In this document: in pieces, positions 44,575 through 53,866 of the stretch
Layout of the letters: each line of letters starts with the position of its first letter
Position numbering within the stretch: the stretch's first letter is position 1
DNA from: Fictibacillus phosphorivorans
Lineage (GTDB): Bacteria; Bacillota; Bacilli; Bacillales; Fictibacillaceae
Direction of reading: 5' to 3'
Assembly: GCF_007673525.1 (NCBI RefSeq)
Contig: NZ_VDZU01000001.1
Location: forward strand, 3,197,911-3,261,910
DNA length: 64,000 nucleotides
The notes under the pieces: generated by a model
What the model was told of the DNA's origin: nothing
The model's input: only the letters and a program-made list of their open reading frames with translations
The model's database searches: none
Translations under genes and position numbers: made by a program

Positions 44575-44696
44575 TCTATCCACCCTTTTTTTACTAAAAC
44601 TTTCTTAACGTCTATAAATTAAATAAAAGGGTCTATTTTCCTTTATTTTTTTCAGGATTTCGCACGTCAAATTCGTTTATTTTTCGCCTAAATATG

Positions 44697-44730
44697 ACAA
44701 AAAGACGCTTTCCTCGAGGAAAGCGTCTTT
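44697..44730 (-). terminator. Terminator of the HU gene
   Basis: AAAGACGCTTTCC and GGAAAGCGTCTTT form a near-perfect palindrome around TCGA, flanked by T-runs. Confidence 0.85.
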
Positions 44731-44745
44731 CGTATCTGCTGACGA

Positions 44746-45024
44746 TTAAACGGCTTTTACCGCTTCTTTTAGCGATTTACCTGGCTTGAAAGCAGGTACG
44801 TTGCTAGCCTGGATCATGATCTCTTCACCAGTAAGAGGATTACGTCCTTTTCTTGCGTTACGGTTTCTTGTTTCAAATGTTCCGAAACCGATAAGCTGCA
44901 CGCTTTCACCGTTTTTCAAAGCATCTGTAATCGCATCTAGCACTGCATCAACGGCAAGCGCTGATTCCTTTTTGTTCATACTCGTTGCATTTCGAACTGC
45001 ATCTACTAAATCCATCTTTTTCAT
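44746..45024 (-). CDS. hup: HU-family DNA-binding protein
   Basis: 92 residues, ATG after [28 protein letters not shown] and [22 protein letters not shown] with the beta-arm [26 protein letters not shown] identify it as HU/HBsu, a major nucleoid protein that bends DNA without strong sequence preference. If a canonical hbs lies elsewhere, this may be a second copy. Confidence 0.95.
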   Translation of the reverse strand: MKKMDLVDAVRNATSMNKKESALAVDAVLDAITDALKNGESVQLIGFGTFETRNRNARKGRNPLTGEEIMIQASNVPAFKPGKSLKEAVKAV

Positions 45025-45155
45025 TATAAGTTGCTCCCTTCAAACATTGAATGAACTGCTTGTGTAGCAACATTATTAACGAAAAAAATAGGTTTCATAC
45101 AGAAAGATACAAAATTCCGAAAAATATTTATATAGTTTAATAATTCGTTTTCTAA

Positions 45156-45926
45156 TCAGAACCCTTGAATGGTCATTCCACCATCAACAAATAGTGTTTG
45201 GCCGTTCACGTAATCAGCTGCTTCACTAGCTAAAAATACCGCTGGTCCCACAAGGTCCGGTAGTTCTCCTACTCTGTTTTGCGGAGTAACAGCGAGTATA
45301 TCTTGTAAATATTTCTCGTCGGCTAAAAGTTTCTCTGTTAATGGTGTCTTAAAATACCACGGTCCGATGCTGTTCACATTTATGCCGTACTGTCCCCACT
45401 CAAGAGCTAAGTTCTTTGTCATCTGTATGATCGCAGCTTTAGTAGAGGCATAGACTACGCCGGTACGAAGAGCAACATGTCCAGCAACAGAAGAAATTGT
45501 AATGATCTTTCCTCCTCCAGCTTGCTTCATTCGTAGACCAGCTTGCTGTGAGAACCAAAAAGCTGAACGAAGGTTCGTGTGCATGATCGTATCCCATTCT
45601 TCATCAGATACATCTAAAGCTTTTGATCGGATATTCATTCCAGCATTGTTCATAAGTATATCGACCCTAACCTGCTCTGAATCTAGTGTTTCAAAGATTC
45701 CTTTAACCTGATCCTTGTTCGTAACGTCCGCTTCAAAAAGATACGCCTTTGTTCCTGCACGTTCAATCAACTGTGCTGTCTTTTCCAGATCAGATTGTGT
45801 TCGGGATACAATGATCACATCCGCTCCGGCTTCTGCATATCCAATCGCGATCGCTTGTCCGATCCCTCTTCCAGCACCCGTTACGAGTGCTGTTTTGCCT
45901 TTAAGTGAAAATGACGGTAGATACAC
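45156..45926 (-). CDS. Short-chain dehydrogenase/reductase (SDR)
   Basis: 256 residues from the GTG at 45926 after AGGAGG. Rossmann motif TGAGRGIGQAIAIGYAEAGADV, NNAGMN, catalytic Ser in ITISSVAGHV and the Tyr/Lys in YASTKAAI; C-terminal NGQTLFVDGGMTIQGF. The layout fits 3-oxoacyl-ACP- or gluconate-5-dehydrogenase-like enzymes. It lies 18 bases after the membrane-protein gene, so the two form an operon. Confidence 0.9.
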   Translation of the reverse strand: MYLPSFSLKGKTALVTGAGRGIGQAIAIGYAEAGADVIIVSRTQSDLEKTAQLIERAGTKAYLFEADVTNKDQVKGIFETLDSEQVRVDILMNNAGMNIRSKALDVSDEEWDTIMHTNLRSAFWFSQQAGLRMKQAGGGKIITISSVAGHVALRTGVVYASTKAAIIQMTKNLALEWGQYGINVNSIGPWYFKTPLTEKLLADEKYLQDILAVTPQNRVGELPDLVGPAVFLASEAADYVNGQTLFVDGGMTIQGF

Positions 45927-45944
45927 GTATATGACCTCCTCTAT

Positions 45945-46865
45945 TTAGTTAAAAAGTTCCGGGGAAATGATGAAGTAACGGACTTGATCTGACTGATAGG
46001 CTCCCACTCCCATAGCATTCATCGTATTGATGCTAATATGATAAGCTTCAAATTCCGTTTCTTCCTCGGTTTCAGAATTTTCTTCAGCAGTTACGGCTAC
46101 TGCTGTCTTTTCAGTAATACCTGATCTCTCTATATTCCATAGAGAGCTGTTCTTATCAAGGTGGATTGCATCAGAGTTCGTAAAACTCACGTAATAGGAA
46201 TCACCCTTGGGCACCATATTTTTTAAGCCATGCAGATCGAGAGCTTTAAAATAAATGCTAGGTGAAGAAATAAAGTTTTCACGATTTACCATTTCGAGCT
46301 CTTCATCCATAACATGTGTACTTATTTGATAATTCCCATCATGCAAAGAGATCCATGCATTCATATCTCTTCCATCTCTATAATAAGAAGTTTCATAATT
46401 AAACTGCCGAACTTCTCCATCGCTATTAAAGTTGATTTCCACATTGTTTATAGCAAGCTCTCCCTCTGCATGTAGCGCTTTCTTTACCTTCTCATACTCA
46501 TTATAAAAATTCATCTCATACACATTTGTTGCTGCTTTAACATGAAGCACTTCTTCATAGAAAGCTGTTACTGAGTAGTTCACAATAATGCTTGATAAAA
46601 AAGATAACACCCCGAGAGAAGCAGCCCACTTTTTTGCATCCTTATTAAGGATAAGCTTAGGAAGAAAAAAGAGTAAGAAAATCGAAATACCTACAGGCAA
46701 TACCAATGAATCAATGCGAAACGTAAACGTACCTAACAAAAAGTAACCGATCAGTTTCCACCCAATGTTAGATTCTTCATGAGTCGCTTTTTTCTTATAG
46801 ATGAGGATTAATAATATAAGAAAAATACTGGACATACCCCAAGCTAGATATGATTCAAACTGCAT
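45945..46865 (-). CDS. Membrane protein of unknown function
   Basis: 306 residues from the ATG at 46865, after AGGGGGAG; the frame to 46979 is not supported. About four membrane helices in the first 120 residues (e.g. MSSIFLILLILIYKKKATHE, IGYFLLGTFTFRIDSLVL, VGISIFLLFFLPKLILN), then a soluble domain of about 185 residues, rich in Asn, Tyr and Asp (EMNFYNEYEKVKKALH). No family recognised. Upstream of the SDR gene in an operon. Confidence 0.6.
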   Translation of the reverse strand: MQFESYLAWGMSSIFLILLILIYKKKATHEESNIGWKLIGYFLLGTFTFRIDSLVLPVGISIFLLFFLPKLILNKDAKKWAASLGVLSFLSSIIVNYSVTAFYEEVLHVKAATNVYEMNFYNEYEKVKKALHAEGELAINNVEINFNSDGEVRQFNYETSYYRDGRDMNAWISLHDGNYQISTHVMDEELEMVNRENFISSPSIYFKALDLHGLKNMVPKGDSYYVSFTNSDAIHLDKNSSLWNIERSGITEKTAVAVTAEENSETEEETEFEAYHISINTMNAMGVGAYQSDQVRYFIISPELFN

Positions 46866-46978
46866 CGTTCTCCCCCTAATTTTTGGATAATAGTATAAGT
46901 TTATCAAAAAACTCGTGAAAAAGACGCTTCTATAAATTAGAAATTCATTCAACCGAAAACCAAGCTCAGGGAAGCACA

Positions 46979-47008
46979 CAAAAAAGCACAGCTCACTCGC
47001 TGTGCTTT
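46979..47008 (-). terminator. Terminator of the SNF2 helicase gene
   Basis: AGCACAGC and GCTGTGCT pair around GAGTGA on the minus strand, followed by TTTTTTG. Confidence 0.8.
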
Positions 47009-47010
47009 TC

Positions 47011-49803
47011 CTAAGATTCTACCCACTCTTTTCTTAGCGTAAATAGATCTTTTAATTCGTCTGTTGATAGTTCCGTAATCCAATTTTCACTCTGAATCAC
47101 TTTTTCTGAAAGTTCTTTTTTGCTCTCGAGCATCATATCAATCTTCTCTTCTAATGTGCCAAGCGTAATCATCTTGTGCACCGTCACGAATTTTTTCTGT
47201 CCGATACGATGGGCACGATCAGTCGCTTGATTCTCAACAGCTGGATTCCACCATCGATCATAATGAATAACGTGATTGGCTTCGGTCAAGTTGAGACCAG
47301 TTCCTCCAGCTTTTAGAGATAAAATAAAGATCGGATGCTCTCCGTCTTGAAAACTTTCAATCATCTGGTCACGTTTTTGCTTGCTTAGACTTCCATGCAA
47401 AAAGAGAACGGATCTGCCAAACTTTTTCTCCACATACTTCTTTATTAATTCACCCATAAAGATAAACTGTGTAAAGATCAAGCACCTTTCATCTTTTTCA
47501 AGAATTGCATCGATCAATTCAATCGTTTTTGCAAATTTAATAGACTGATCCTCAAGTTTTCCTAGCTTATCATTCTTCGTATAAAGAGCCGGATGATCGC
47601 AGATTTGCTTTAATTTGCCTAACATCGCGAGTAATAATCCACGCCTTTGCATCCCTGTAACTTTTTCTAACTGCTCAAACGTATCTTGAACAAGTCTTTC
47701 ATACATAGAAGCTTGTTCTTTTGATAATGGACAATATTCTTTGATCTCTTGTTTCTCAGGCAGATTAAGCTGTACCGCTGGATCCATCTTCGTCCGTCGC
47801 AGCAGGAATGGTTGAACAAGCTGTTTTAACTGCTGTAAACGCAACGTATCATTGTCTTTCTCAACTGGTACTACAAACTTTTTCTGAAACGATGGTTCGC
47901 TCCCTAAATATCCTGGGTTTAGAAAGTCGAAGATCGCCCATAGCTCAAGAAGCCTGTTTTCTACAGGAGTTCCCGTTAACGCAATCTTGTGACGTCCGTT
48001 CAGCCTGCGGATACTTCTTGATTGTTTTGTATAACTGTTCTTGATGTTCTGTGCCTCATCGAGTACGATCGCTTCCCAAAACGTTTCACTCATCTCATTA
48101 AAATCAAGCTGGCATGTCGTATACGAAGTGATAACAACATCGAATTTTTTGTACCACTCAGTAAATTGATCTCCTTTTTTCCGGTTCCCTCCGTAATGAA
48201 GACCTACCGATAAAGTCGGTGAAAAGTTTTGAAGCTCCTTTTGCCAGTTTCCGATTACAGAAGTAGGACATACGAGCAAAAAAGTGCCTTCGTGCTTTTC
48301 TTTTTCTTTCACTTTTAAGAAATAGTCAATGGTCTGAACGGTTTTCCCTAGTCCCATATCATCTGCTAAACAACCACCAAGACCGAATTCCCGGAGAAAG
48401 TACATCCATGAACTACCTGTCTTTTGATAGTCTCTTAACGTTCCGATCAAGTTTTCAGCTTTTGGCTGAATAGGTAATGTCTTGATCTCTGTAAGCTGAT
48501 CCATCCATGCGTTCAATGGTTCATCCCACTCAATGTCAAGCATCGGTCCTTCTGACTCTATTCCTTCAAGACCATCTTCAGCAGGGTTGGTTTCCATGTT
48601 TAGCAGATGTTGTTCTAACACATCTTTTAGCTGTATGCCTGTACGATCCACGTTTTTAATAAGATGCCGTACTTGTTTCATCCACTCAGGATCGACTCTG
48701 TACCATTGACCGTTTCTTCGCACGAGTCTTCTGCTGCCATCAACGAGTTTTCGAAACTCTTCTTCTGTAAGCTCTTCGTCCCCCGTTGACATTCGCCAAT
48801 CAAATTGCATGATTGCATTTAATCCAAGGAAAGACGGTGCACCGCCAGATTGCTGCGATTTTGTTTTTATCTTTGCTTTTACTTTCGGTTGAAGTTCTTG
48901 AACGGTCTGCCACCATGCTGGAAGGACAACGGTAAGTCCAATCTGCCTTAACAGATCGCTTTTTAGCGTTAAAAAATCCCAAGCCTCTTTTTCGGTTATC
49001 TCATTACGAATTTCTTTACGTGTATTTGGTTTTAACCATGAGATTAATTTTGTTACGAGCTCTATATCAGATTCTAACATCTCTTTAAAAGGTTTCCATT
49101 CCTCTGGGAGAAGTGTGCTCTTTCCGAGATAAGGTACAGCTATTCCATCATCTTTTTCTTGAAGAATGACGTTCAGCTTCCATATATCTTCACTACCTTC
49201 ACCATCATTAGCAGGTTCAGACAGTTCAAAAATGATATCAAAGGGCTTCGGATCTTTTCTCCAGCCAATCTTAATCAGCCATTCCTCTTCATTCAAGTGA
49301 TTTAAGGCCGATATAATCTGTCGAGGTACCCCCTTCATACGATCTCTGTTAAAGTTTGAAGGCAAGTAAGTACTTCCGTCATGTGGCAATGTAGAGAGAG
49401 CTTCATTCAACCACGCCGATTCAATTCTCTCTCCATCCGTTCTCCATGCCCATACCCCTGTTTTCCATGCCTCGTAATCAGGAGTAACCTTATCTTTTTG
49501 CATCAAACGAAAGACATCGTTAGCCTCTCTTACAAAAGCCCAAGAATCTTCTTCCCAATTGTTTTCCGCCAGAAAAAAGTCGGGGTAGCGATTAAAAAGA
49601 TCAAATGCTTCCCCAGCATCCAAATAAACATTCTGATCATCATCAACATCTAGCAATGTCCCGTAAAATGAAGGCTTATGCCATGTAAATAAAAGAGGTT
49701 TCCAGTCGTTTACATGCACTCTTTTTTGATGTTTTGTGGCCCATAAAACCATGTTGCCATGAAGCCATTTCGCGTGTAGCAAAAGATTGCTTGTATCGAT
49801 CAT
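47011..49803 (-). CDS. SNF2-family DEAD/DEAH-box helicase, YwqA-like
   Basis: 930 residues. An N-terminal region of about 450 residues is characteristic of the bacterial SNF2 family and is followed by the ATPase core: LADDMGLGKTVQTIDYFLKV (Walker A), VLDEAQNIKN (DEAQ box), ALTGTPVENRL (motif III), FLHGSLSKQKRDQMI (motif IV/V region), and DRAHRIGQKKFVTVHKMI (motif VI). It is a dsDNA translocase or helicase. Overlaps the upstream YwqB-like gene by four bases (ATGA), as B. subtilis ywqA does with ywqB. Function is not assigned beyond this pairing. Confidence 0.93.
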   Translation of the reverse strand: MIDTSNLLLHAKWLHGNMVLWATKHQKRVHVNDWKPLLFTWHKPSFYGTLLDVDDDQNVYLDAGEAFDLFNRYPDFFLAENNWEEDSWAFVREANDVFRLMQKDKVTPDYEAWKTGVWAWRTDGERIESAWLNEALSTLPHDGSTYLPSNFNRDRMKGVPRQIISALNHLNEEEWLIKIGWRKDPKPFDIIFELSEPANDGEGSEDIWKLNVILQEKDDGIAVPYLGKSTLLPEEWKPFKEMLESDIELVTKLISWLKPNTRKEIRNEITEKEAWDFLTLKSDLLRQIGLTVVLPAWWQTVQELQPKVKAKIKTKSQQSGGAPSFLGLNAIMQFDWRMSTGDEELTEEEFRKLVDGSRRLVRRNGQWYRVDPEWMKQVRHLIKNVDRTGIQLKDVLEQHLLNMETNPAEDGLEGIESEGPMLDIEWDEPLNAWMDQLTEIKTLPIQPKAENLIGTLRDYQKTGSSWMYFLREFGLGGCLADDMGLGKTVQTIDYFLKVKEKEKHEGTFLLVCPTSVIGNWQKELQNFSPTLSVGLHYGGNRKKGDQFTEWYKKFDVVITSYTTCQLDFNEMSETFWEAIVLDEAQNIKNSYTKQSRSIRRLNGRHKIALTGTPVENRLLELWAIFDFLNPGYLGSEPSFQKKFVVPVEKDNDTLRLQQLKQLVQPFLLRRTKMDPAVQLNLPEKQEIKEYCPLSKEQASMYERLVQDTFEQLEKVTGMQRRGLLLAMLGKLKQICDHPALYTKNDKLGKLEDQSIKFAKTIELIDAILEKDERCLIFTQFIFMGELIKKYVEKKFGRSVLFLHGSLSKQKRDQMIESFQDGEHPIFILSLKAGGTGLNLTEANHVIHYDRWWNPAVENQATDRAHRIGQKKFVTVHKMITLGTLEEKIDMMLESKKELSEKVIQSENWITELSTDELKDLFTLRKEWVES

Positions 49804-51116
49804 GAAATAAACTTTCCTTTCCTAAGCTCTTCCTGAAAGGCTCTAAGCCGCCCATAAACTGTAGCAATCTGATTGATATACTGTGAAAAACGTTCTTCTT
49901 CTCCAAGATCAAAATATAAAGTGCGAAGCGTTTTTAAATGTTTAATGGCGGATTGATAAGATTTTCTTGTCCTCTCATTAATAAGCCTATCGATCGCTTG
50001 ATGATAGATCGGCAAAGCAGATTCTTTTTGAAAAGACACGACCTCTTTTAGATCTTTTCTTTGAATCAACTCTGGTGAGTAGCCCATGATTACTTGCAGT
50101 TCCACCCATCTCTCATGCTCACCGATCACCATCAAATATTCACCATACTCATAGAACGTGATGGGTAAAAATTCGATCAGCATCTCTTCATACTGATCCT
50201 CGTCACCTGTGTGTTGAGCGTACTTCCAAAAATAGCTTAAGTATTCATGAAAAAACTCTCGAGAATCGGAATGATAATAGTACGTACCAACACCTTCTAA
50301 GAAATATGGCTTAAGATCGAGCAGCCATAACAAGAGGCGATCCCATTCTTGTTTGTCTACCAATAACTTCATCCAAACGAGATAATGAACCATGTCTACT
50401 TTTTTCTCACACTGAGTTAGTCGTTTGAAAGCAAGTTCTTCATTTCCACTTGCAAAGGCAAAATGAACAAGAGCCAGTTCGAGCATTTGAGATGTTTTGC
50501 CACTCTCTTTTTCTTCTAAAAGCTGCTTCTCATATTTAGACACCCAAGCTTGTTCAATATAAAGTAACGACCAGCTGATCTGGAATAGATAAAATAGAAG
50601 ATGTCCCCACTTAGGTGGAATCTCATATAAACTCTGAAAGTTTCTTAAACTTTCTTCCACAAGCTTTTTATTCTCATTTAGTAACTTTTTGCTGTCGATC
50701 TGTTTTAATGTAATATACATTTGATCACATAGTTTCTCAACGGTAGCATCAAAGTTCGATTGCATATATGTAGCCACACCATACTGAGCTTCAAAAGAAA
50801 ACAATCGGAGCAGCGTTTCGATCTGTACGTGATATTTGTATAACAACGCAATATCTTCGTCAAAGAATTGTCCTGCATTTAAGAGCGCAGGGTAATAATC
50901 TCGGTAAATATGAACAAACGTATAACTCGTATCTTTTCCGTCTGCGAGATCTCGAAAGGAGACGGTTTGCAGTTTACGTCTCTCGAATGTTTCAAACCGT
51001 TCTGAAAAATACTCACGCCATAGTTGAACAGAATGTGTGTTTTGAACTTTTTGCTCAGGCGTTTCATAATGAACTTGAGTTTCGCCCTTATCTTTATGCT
51101 CTTCAGTTGGTTTCAT
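49800..51116 (-). CDS. YwqB-like protein lacking the SWIM zinc finger
   Basis: 438 residues from the ATG at 51116, after GGGGGGAG. The C-terminal part (INERTRKSYQSAIKHLKTLR and VYGRLRAFQEELRKGKFIS) resembles the C-terminus of the SWIM zinc-finger proteins that partner YwqA-type SNF2 helicases. The N-terminal SWIM motif (CxCxnCxH) is absent, and no Cys-rich region is seen upstream. It is translated just ahead of the helicase with an ATGA overlap. Whether it was lost or never present in this lineage cannot be told. I base the family on order and C-terminal look. Confidence 0.65.
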   Translation of the reverse strand: MKPTEEHKDKGETQVHYETPEQKVQNTHSVQLWREYFSERFETFERRKLQTVSFRDLADGKDTSYTFVHIYRDYYPALLNAGQFFDEDIALLYKYHVQIETLLRLFSFEAQYGVATYMQSNFDATVEKLCDQMYITLKQIDSKKLLNENKKLVEESLRNFQSLYEIPPKWGHLLFYLFQISWSLLYIEQAWVSKYEKQLLEEKESGKTSQMLELALVHFAFASGNEELAFKRLTQCEKKVDMVHYLVWMKLLVDKQEWDRLLLWLLDLKPYFLEGVGTYYYHSDSREFFHEYLSYFWKYAQHTGDEDQYEEMLIEFLPITFYEYGEYLMVIGEHERWVELQVIMGYSPELIQRKDLKEVVSFQKESALPIYHQAIDRLINERTRKSYQSAIKHLKTLRTLYFDLGEEERFSQYINQIATVYGRLRAFQEELRKGKFIS

Positions 51117-51422
51117 TCCGTCTCCCCCCTTTCTTTTTATTACCAATTATAGCAAAATACATCTAGACTCATTCATGTATATCATATCTATTTTAAAGGA
51201 AACCGATGAAATTGACCAAAGATACACATTTAACACCTAAAACAATTCCAATTTTTACCGATAACTTTAAGTGAAGTGTCTCATAAAGGCTTGTACAAGC
51301 ATGAACCAAAGTATAAGTTATTTGAAAAGAAGTTCCGTGGAGTTAGGTTTATCTTTAATGATATGCCAGTCAATTGCCATAGAGACTTCTTAGTCGTTAC
51401 ATCCCGAAAGGAAGAACTACTT

Positions 51423-51587
51423 ATGATAGAAAAAAGTATTCAAGAACGAATTCTCCTATTAAGAGAAGAATTATATCGAATCTCAAATCAACTAAACTAT
51501 GAACTAACACACCCTAAACTGGTCACAATAAGCCAACAGCTCGACCAATTATTAAATCAGTACGCTGAAATCCAACAAAAAGCATAA
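51423..51587 (+). CDS. Spo0E-family aspartyl-phosphate phosphatase
   Basis: 54 residues from the ATG at 51423, after AAAGGAAG; the open frame upstream is not supported. IQERILLLREELYRISNQL and HPKLVTISQQLDQLLNQYA match the Spo0E fold with the SQQLD signature. Candidate regulator of Spo0A~P. A terminator follows, and another Spo0E-like gene follows on the same strand. Confidence 0.85.
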   Translation: MIEKSIQERILLLREELYRISNQLNYELTHPKLVTISQQLDQLLNQYAEIQQKA

Positions 51588-51616
51588 AAAGCGACCTTTA
51601 TCCAGGTCGTTTTTTA
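51588..51616 (+). terminator. Terminator of the 51423 gene
   Basis: CGACCT and AGGTCG pair around TTATCC, followed by TTTTTT. Confidence 0.75.
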
Positions 51617-51784
51617 ATTTACAGAAAGCCTTCCATCTCCTATATTCTCAATTCGACATACAACCCCAGCCTTATGTAGATTTTTGTAACATTATCACTT
51701 TTTTAGACGAAACCCTTTTTCTTTTTGTAAATTTATTGCATATTAAGTGAAGACAAAATCTCTCATGAAAGTTGTGAATGAAAC

Positions 51785-51943
51785 ATGTTATTGCAATTAA
51801 TTGAGGAAAAACGTGAAGTATTGTTATGTCTTGGCAAAACATATGGTTTAACTGCTAAAGAAACAGTAATCTGCAGTCAGGAATTAGATCAGTTATTGAA
51901 TCGCTTAGATGAGTTTATTGGTGAGCCTAGCGATAACTCGTAA
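51785..51943 (+). CDS. Spo0E-family aspartyl-phosphate phosphatase
   Basis: 52 residues, MLLQLIEEKREVLLCLGKTY then TAKETVICSQELDQLLNRLD, with the SQELD signature of the Spo0E family. The ribosome binding site is weak (TGAAAG). The frame is short and would be missed by most gene finders. It lies 198 bases after the previous Spo0E-like gene. Confidence 0.75.
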   Translation: MLLQLIEEKREVLLCLGKTYGLTAKETVICSQELDQLLNRLDEFIGEPSDNS

Positions 51944-52062
51944 TTTTTGTCTATTTCCTGGGAAATTTGTCGTTTAAGAATCTTATTCTCTACTTTATCC
52001 TATCGTACATCATGGATATCTATTAAATTCCATAATTACCTATTATTATATGAAAATAGTAA

Positions 52063-52117
52063 TGTAATCTGTTTGTTATCTTCTCCTAATGAGTTTGTTA
52101 CATTCGATTAGTATAAT
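52063..52117 (+). promoter_or_regulatory. WalR box and promoter of the 3D-domain gene
   Basis: TGTAAT-N5-TGTTAT (52063-52079) matches the WalR (YycF) direct repeat TGTWAH-N5-TGTWAH. A -10 TATAAT lies at 52112-52117, with no good -35, as expected for an activated promoter. A 9-base inverted repeat (TATAATTGG/CCAATTATA) spans 52112-52147. Confidence 0.7.
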
Positions 52118-52166
52118 TGGCAACCGAGGCGTATTTAACCAATTATACATATTAGGAGGAGTTATC

Positions 52167-52754
52167 ATGATAAAAAAATGGGTAATTACAGGGGCTCTGG
52201 CATTCGGATTGCTCGTTTCTGCTCCCGTTAGTGGATTTGCAGCAATGGGGGATCACACTCTCCGACCGGGTACTTGGGACAATGACGTATATGAACTTCA
52301 AGGAAAATTAAAAGCGCTAGGATTCTATGATTTTGCTGTAACAACAGGTTATTATGGTCCCGTTACTAAGCAAGCCGTAACAGACTATCAACGAGCTAAG
52401 AGCTTATCAGTAGACGGTATTGCTGGACCTCAAACGTTTAACAGCATTCAAAATAACGTTACAAAAAAGAGTATGACTGTTGCTGCGACTGCCTATACGG
52501 CAAGTTGTGAAGGCTGCAGCGGTACAACTTTCAATGGTACAAATCTAAAAGAAATTCCTTATGCAAAAGTAATAGCAGTTGATCCAAACGTTATTCCTAT
52601 CGGATCTGTTGTTTATGTTCCTGGTTATGGTTATGCTGTGGCTGACGATACCGGTGGTGGAATCAATGGTAAGGAAATTGATGTATTTATGAAGAACTAT
52701 TCTGATGCCGTTAATTGGGGAAGAAAAAGTGTAAATATTACAATTTTAAACTAA
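52167..52754 (+). CDS. Secreted 3D-domain cell wall protein with peptidoglycan-binding domain
   Basis: 195 residues from the ATG at 52167 after AGGAGGAG. Signal peptide (ITGALAFGLLVSAPVSGFAA). PG_binding_1 (DVYELQGKLKALGFYDF... VDGIAGPQTFNSI, about 40-95). C-terminal 3D domain with the conserved Asp residues: VIAVDPNVIPIGSVV, VADDTGGGINGKEIDVF. This is the layout of YocH-type wall-active proteins. The upstream WalR-like box fits: yocH-type genes belong to the WalRK regulon in Bacillus. Confidence 0.9.
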   Translation: MIKKWVITGALAFGLLVSAPVSGFAAMGDHTLRPGTWDNDVYELQGKLKALGFYDFAVTTGYYGPVTKQAVTDYQRAKSLSVDGIAGPQTFNSIQNNVTKKSMTVAATAYTASCEGCSGTTFNGTNLKEIPYAKVIAVDPNVIPIGSVVYVPGYGYAVADDTGGGINGKEIDVFMKNYSDAVNWGRKSVNITILN

Positions 52755-52756
52755 AT

Positions 52757-52788
52757 GAGATGAGGTCACTGTACCTCATCTTTTCTTT
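52757..52788 (+). terminator. First of two tandem terminators after the 3D-domain gene
   Basis: GATGAGGT and ACCTCATC pair around CACTGT, followed by TTTTCTTT. Confidence 0.75.
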
Positions 52789-52789
52789 G

Positions 52790-52820
52790 CTCACAGCGTA
52801 AAAAACGCTGTGAGTTTTTT
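52790..52820 (+). terminator. Second tandem terminator
   Basis: CTCACAGCGT and ACGCTGTGAG pair perfectly around AAAAA, followed by TTTTTTT. Confidence 0.85.
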
Positions 52821-52917
52821 TATGTTTACATTAATTTCAAAAATATTACATTTTTTATTTTCTAAATATTATAATAATGATAAAGTTAAATTAACTTTTT
52901 TGAGAGGATGTACATAA

Positions 52918-53865
52918 ATGAACATGAAGAATCAGATGACAATAATTAAAAATGCAATAGCTGAAGTGTTAACAGGAAAAGAAGAACTTGTCGAATTAAC
53001 GATGATATCGATCGTCAATAAAGGTCATTTATTATTAGAAGATGTACCTGGAACAGGAAAAACTGTACTTGCTAAAAGCCTTGCTCGATTAATAGGTGGA
53101 GAATTTAAAAGAATTCAGTTCACACCCGATATCCTTCCCGCTGATATTACGGGCATACAGTTCTTTCATCCGAAGCATCAAGAGTTTGAGTTGCGTCCCG
53201 GTCCAGTTATGACGAACATCTTATTAGCAGATGAAATTAACCGTGCGACTCCTCGAGCACAATCTAGTCTATTAGAAGTGATGGAAGAAAGACAGGTTAC
53301 GATTGATGGTGAAACCCTTCCCCTTCCGTCTCCTTTCTTAGTTCTAGCAACACAGAACCCTATTGAATCTCACGGAACATTCCCCCTTCCTGAGGCCCAG
53401 CTTGATCGTTTTTTTATGAAATTACCGTCTGGCTTTCCAAACTACGATCAAGAAAAAGAAATGCTTCACATGTATCGTAAAAATAACCCACAAGATTCTT
53501 TAGAACCTGTCTTCACTTTAGAAGGTATATTAGTCATGCAAGAAGAAGTAAAGCACATTCATGTTAGTGATAGTGTTGAGAATTATTTACTATCCATCGT
53601 TCACGCGACCCGCAGTCATGAATTTATTGAGAACGGTGTGTCTCCTCGTGGTACCCTTGCCTTTATGAGAGCTGCTCAAGGCGCTGCTTATGTACAAGGA
53701 AGAACGTTCGTTACTCCAGACGATGTCCAATTCGTAGCTCCTTATGTTTTAACTCACCGATTAGTATTGACGATGGAAGGAACGATGAGAAAAACGAAAG
53801 ATCAAGTGTTAAAAGAGATCCTTGAAGCTATTATTGTCCCTGTAGAATCTGAGGCAGGTAGATAA
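52918..53865 (+). CDS. MoxR-type AAA+ ATPase
   Basis: 315 residues. Walker A EDVPGTGKTVLAKSLARL, Walker B ILLADEINRATPRAQSSLLE, sensor 1 LATQNPIESHGTFPLPEAQLDRFF, and the C-terminal helical lid. MoxR ATPases act as chaperones for a partner complex. Here the partner genes follow directly: DUF58 (2 bases later) and a DUF4129 membrane protein. The ATG follows GAGAGGATG. Confidence 0.93.
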   Translation: MNMKNQMTIIKNAIAEVLTGKEELVELTMISIVNKGHLLLEDVPGTGKTVLAKSLARLIGGEFKRIQFTPDILPADITGIQFFHPKHQEFELRPGPVMTNILLADEINRATPRAQSSLLEVMEERQVTIDGETLPLPSPFLVLATQNPIESHGTFPLPEAQLDRFFMKLPSGFPNYDQEKEMLHMYRKNNPQDSLEPVFTLEGILVMQEEVKHIHVSDSVENYLLSIVHATRSHEFIENGVSPRGTLAFMRAAQGAAYVQGRTFVTPDDVQFVAPYVLTHRLVLTMEGTMRKTKDQVLKEILEAIIVPVESEAGR

Positions 53866-53866
53866 C

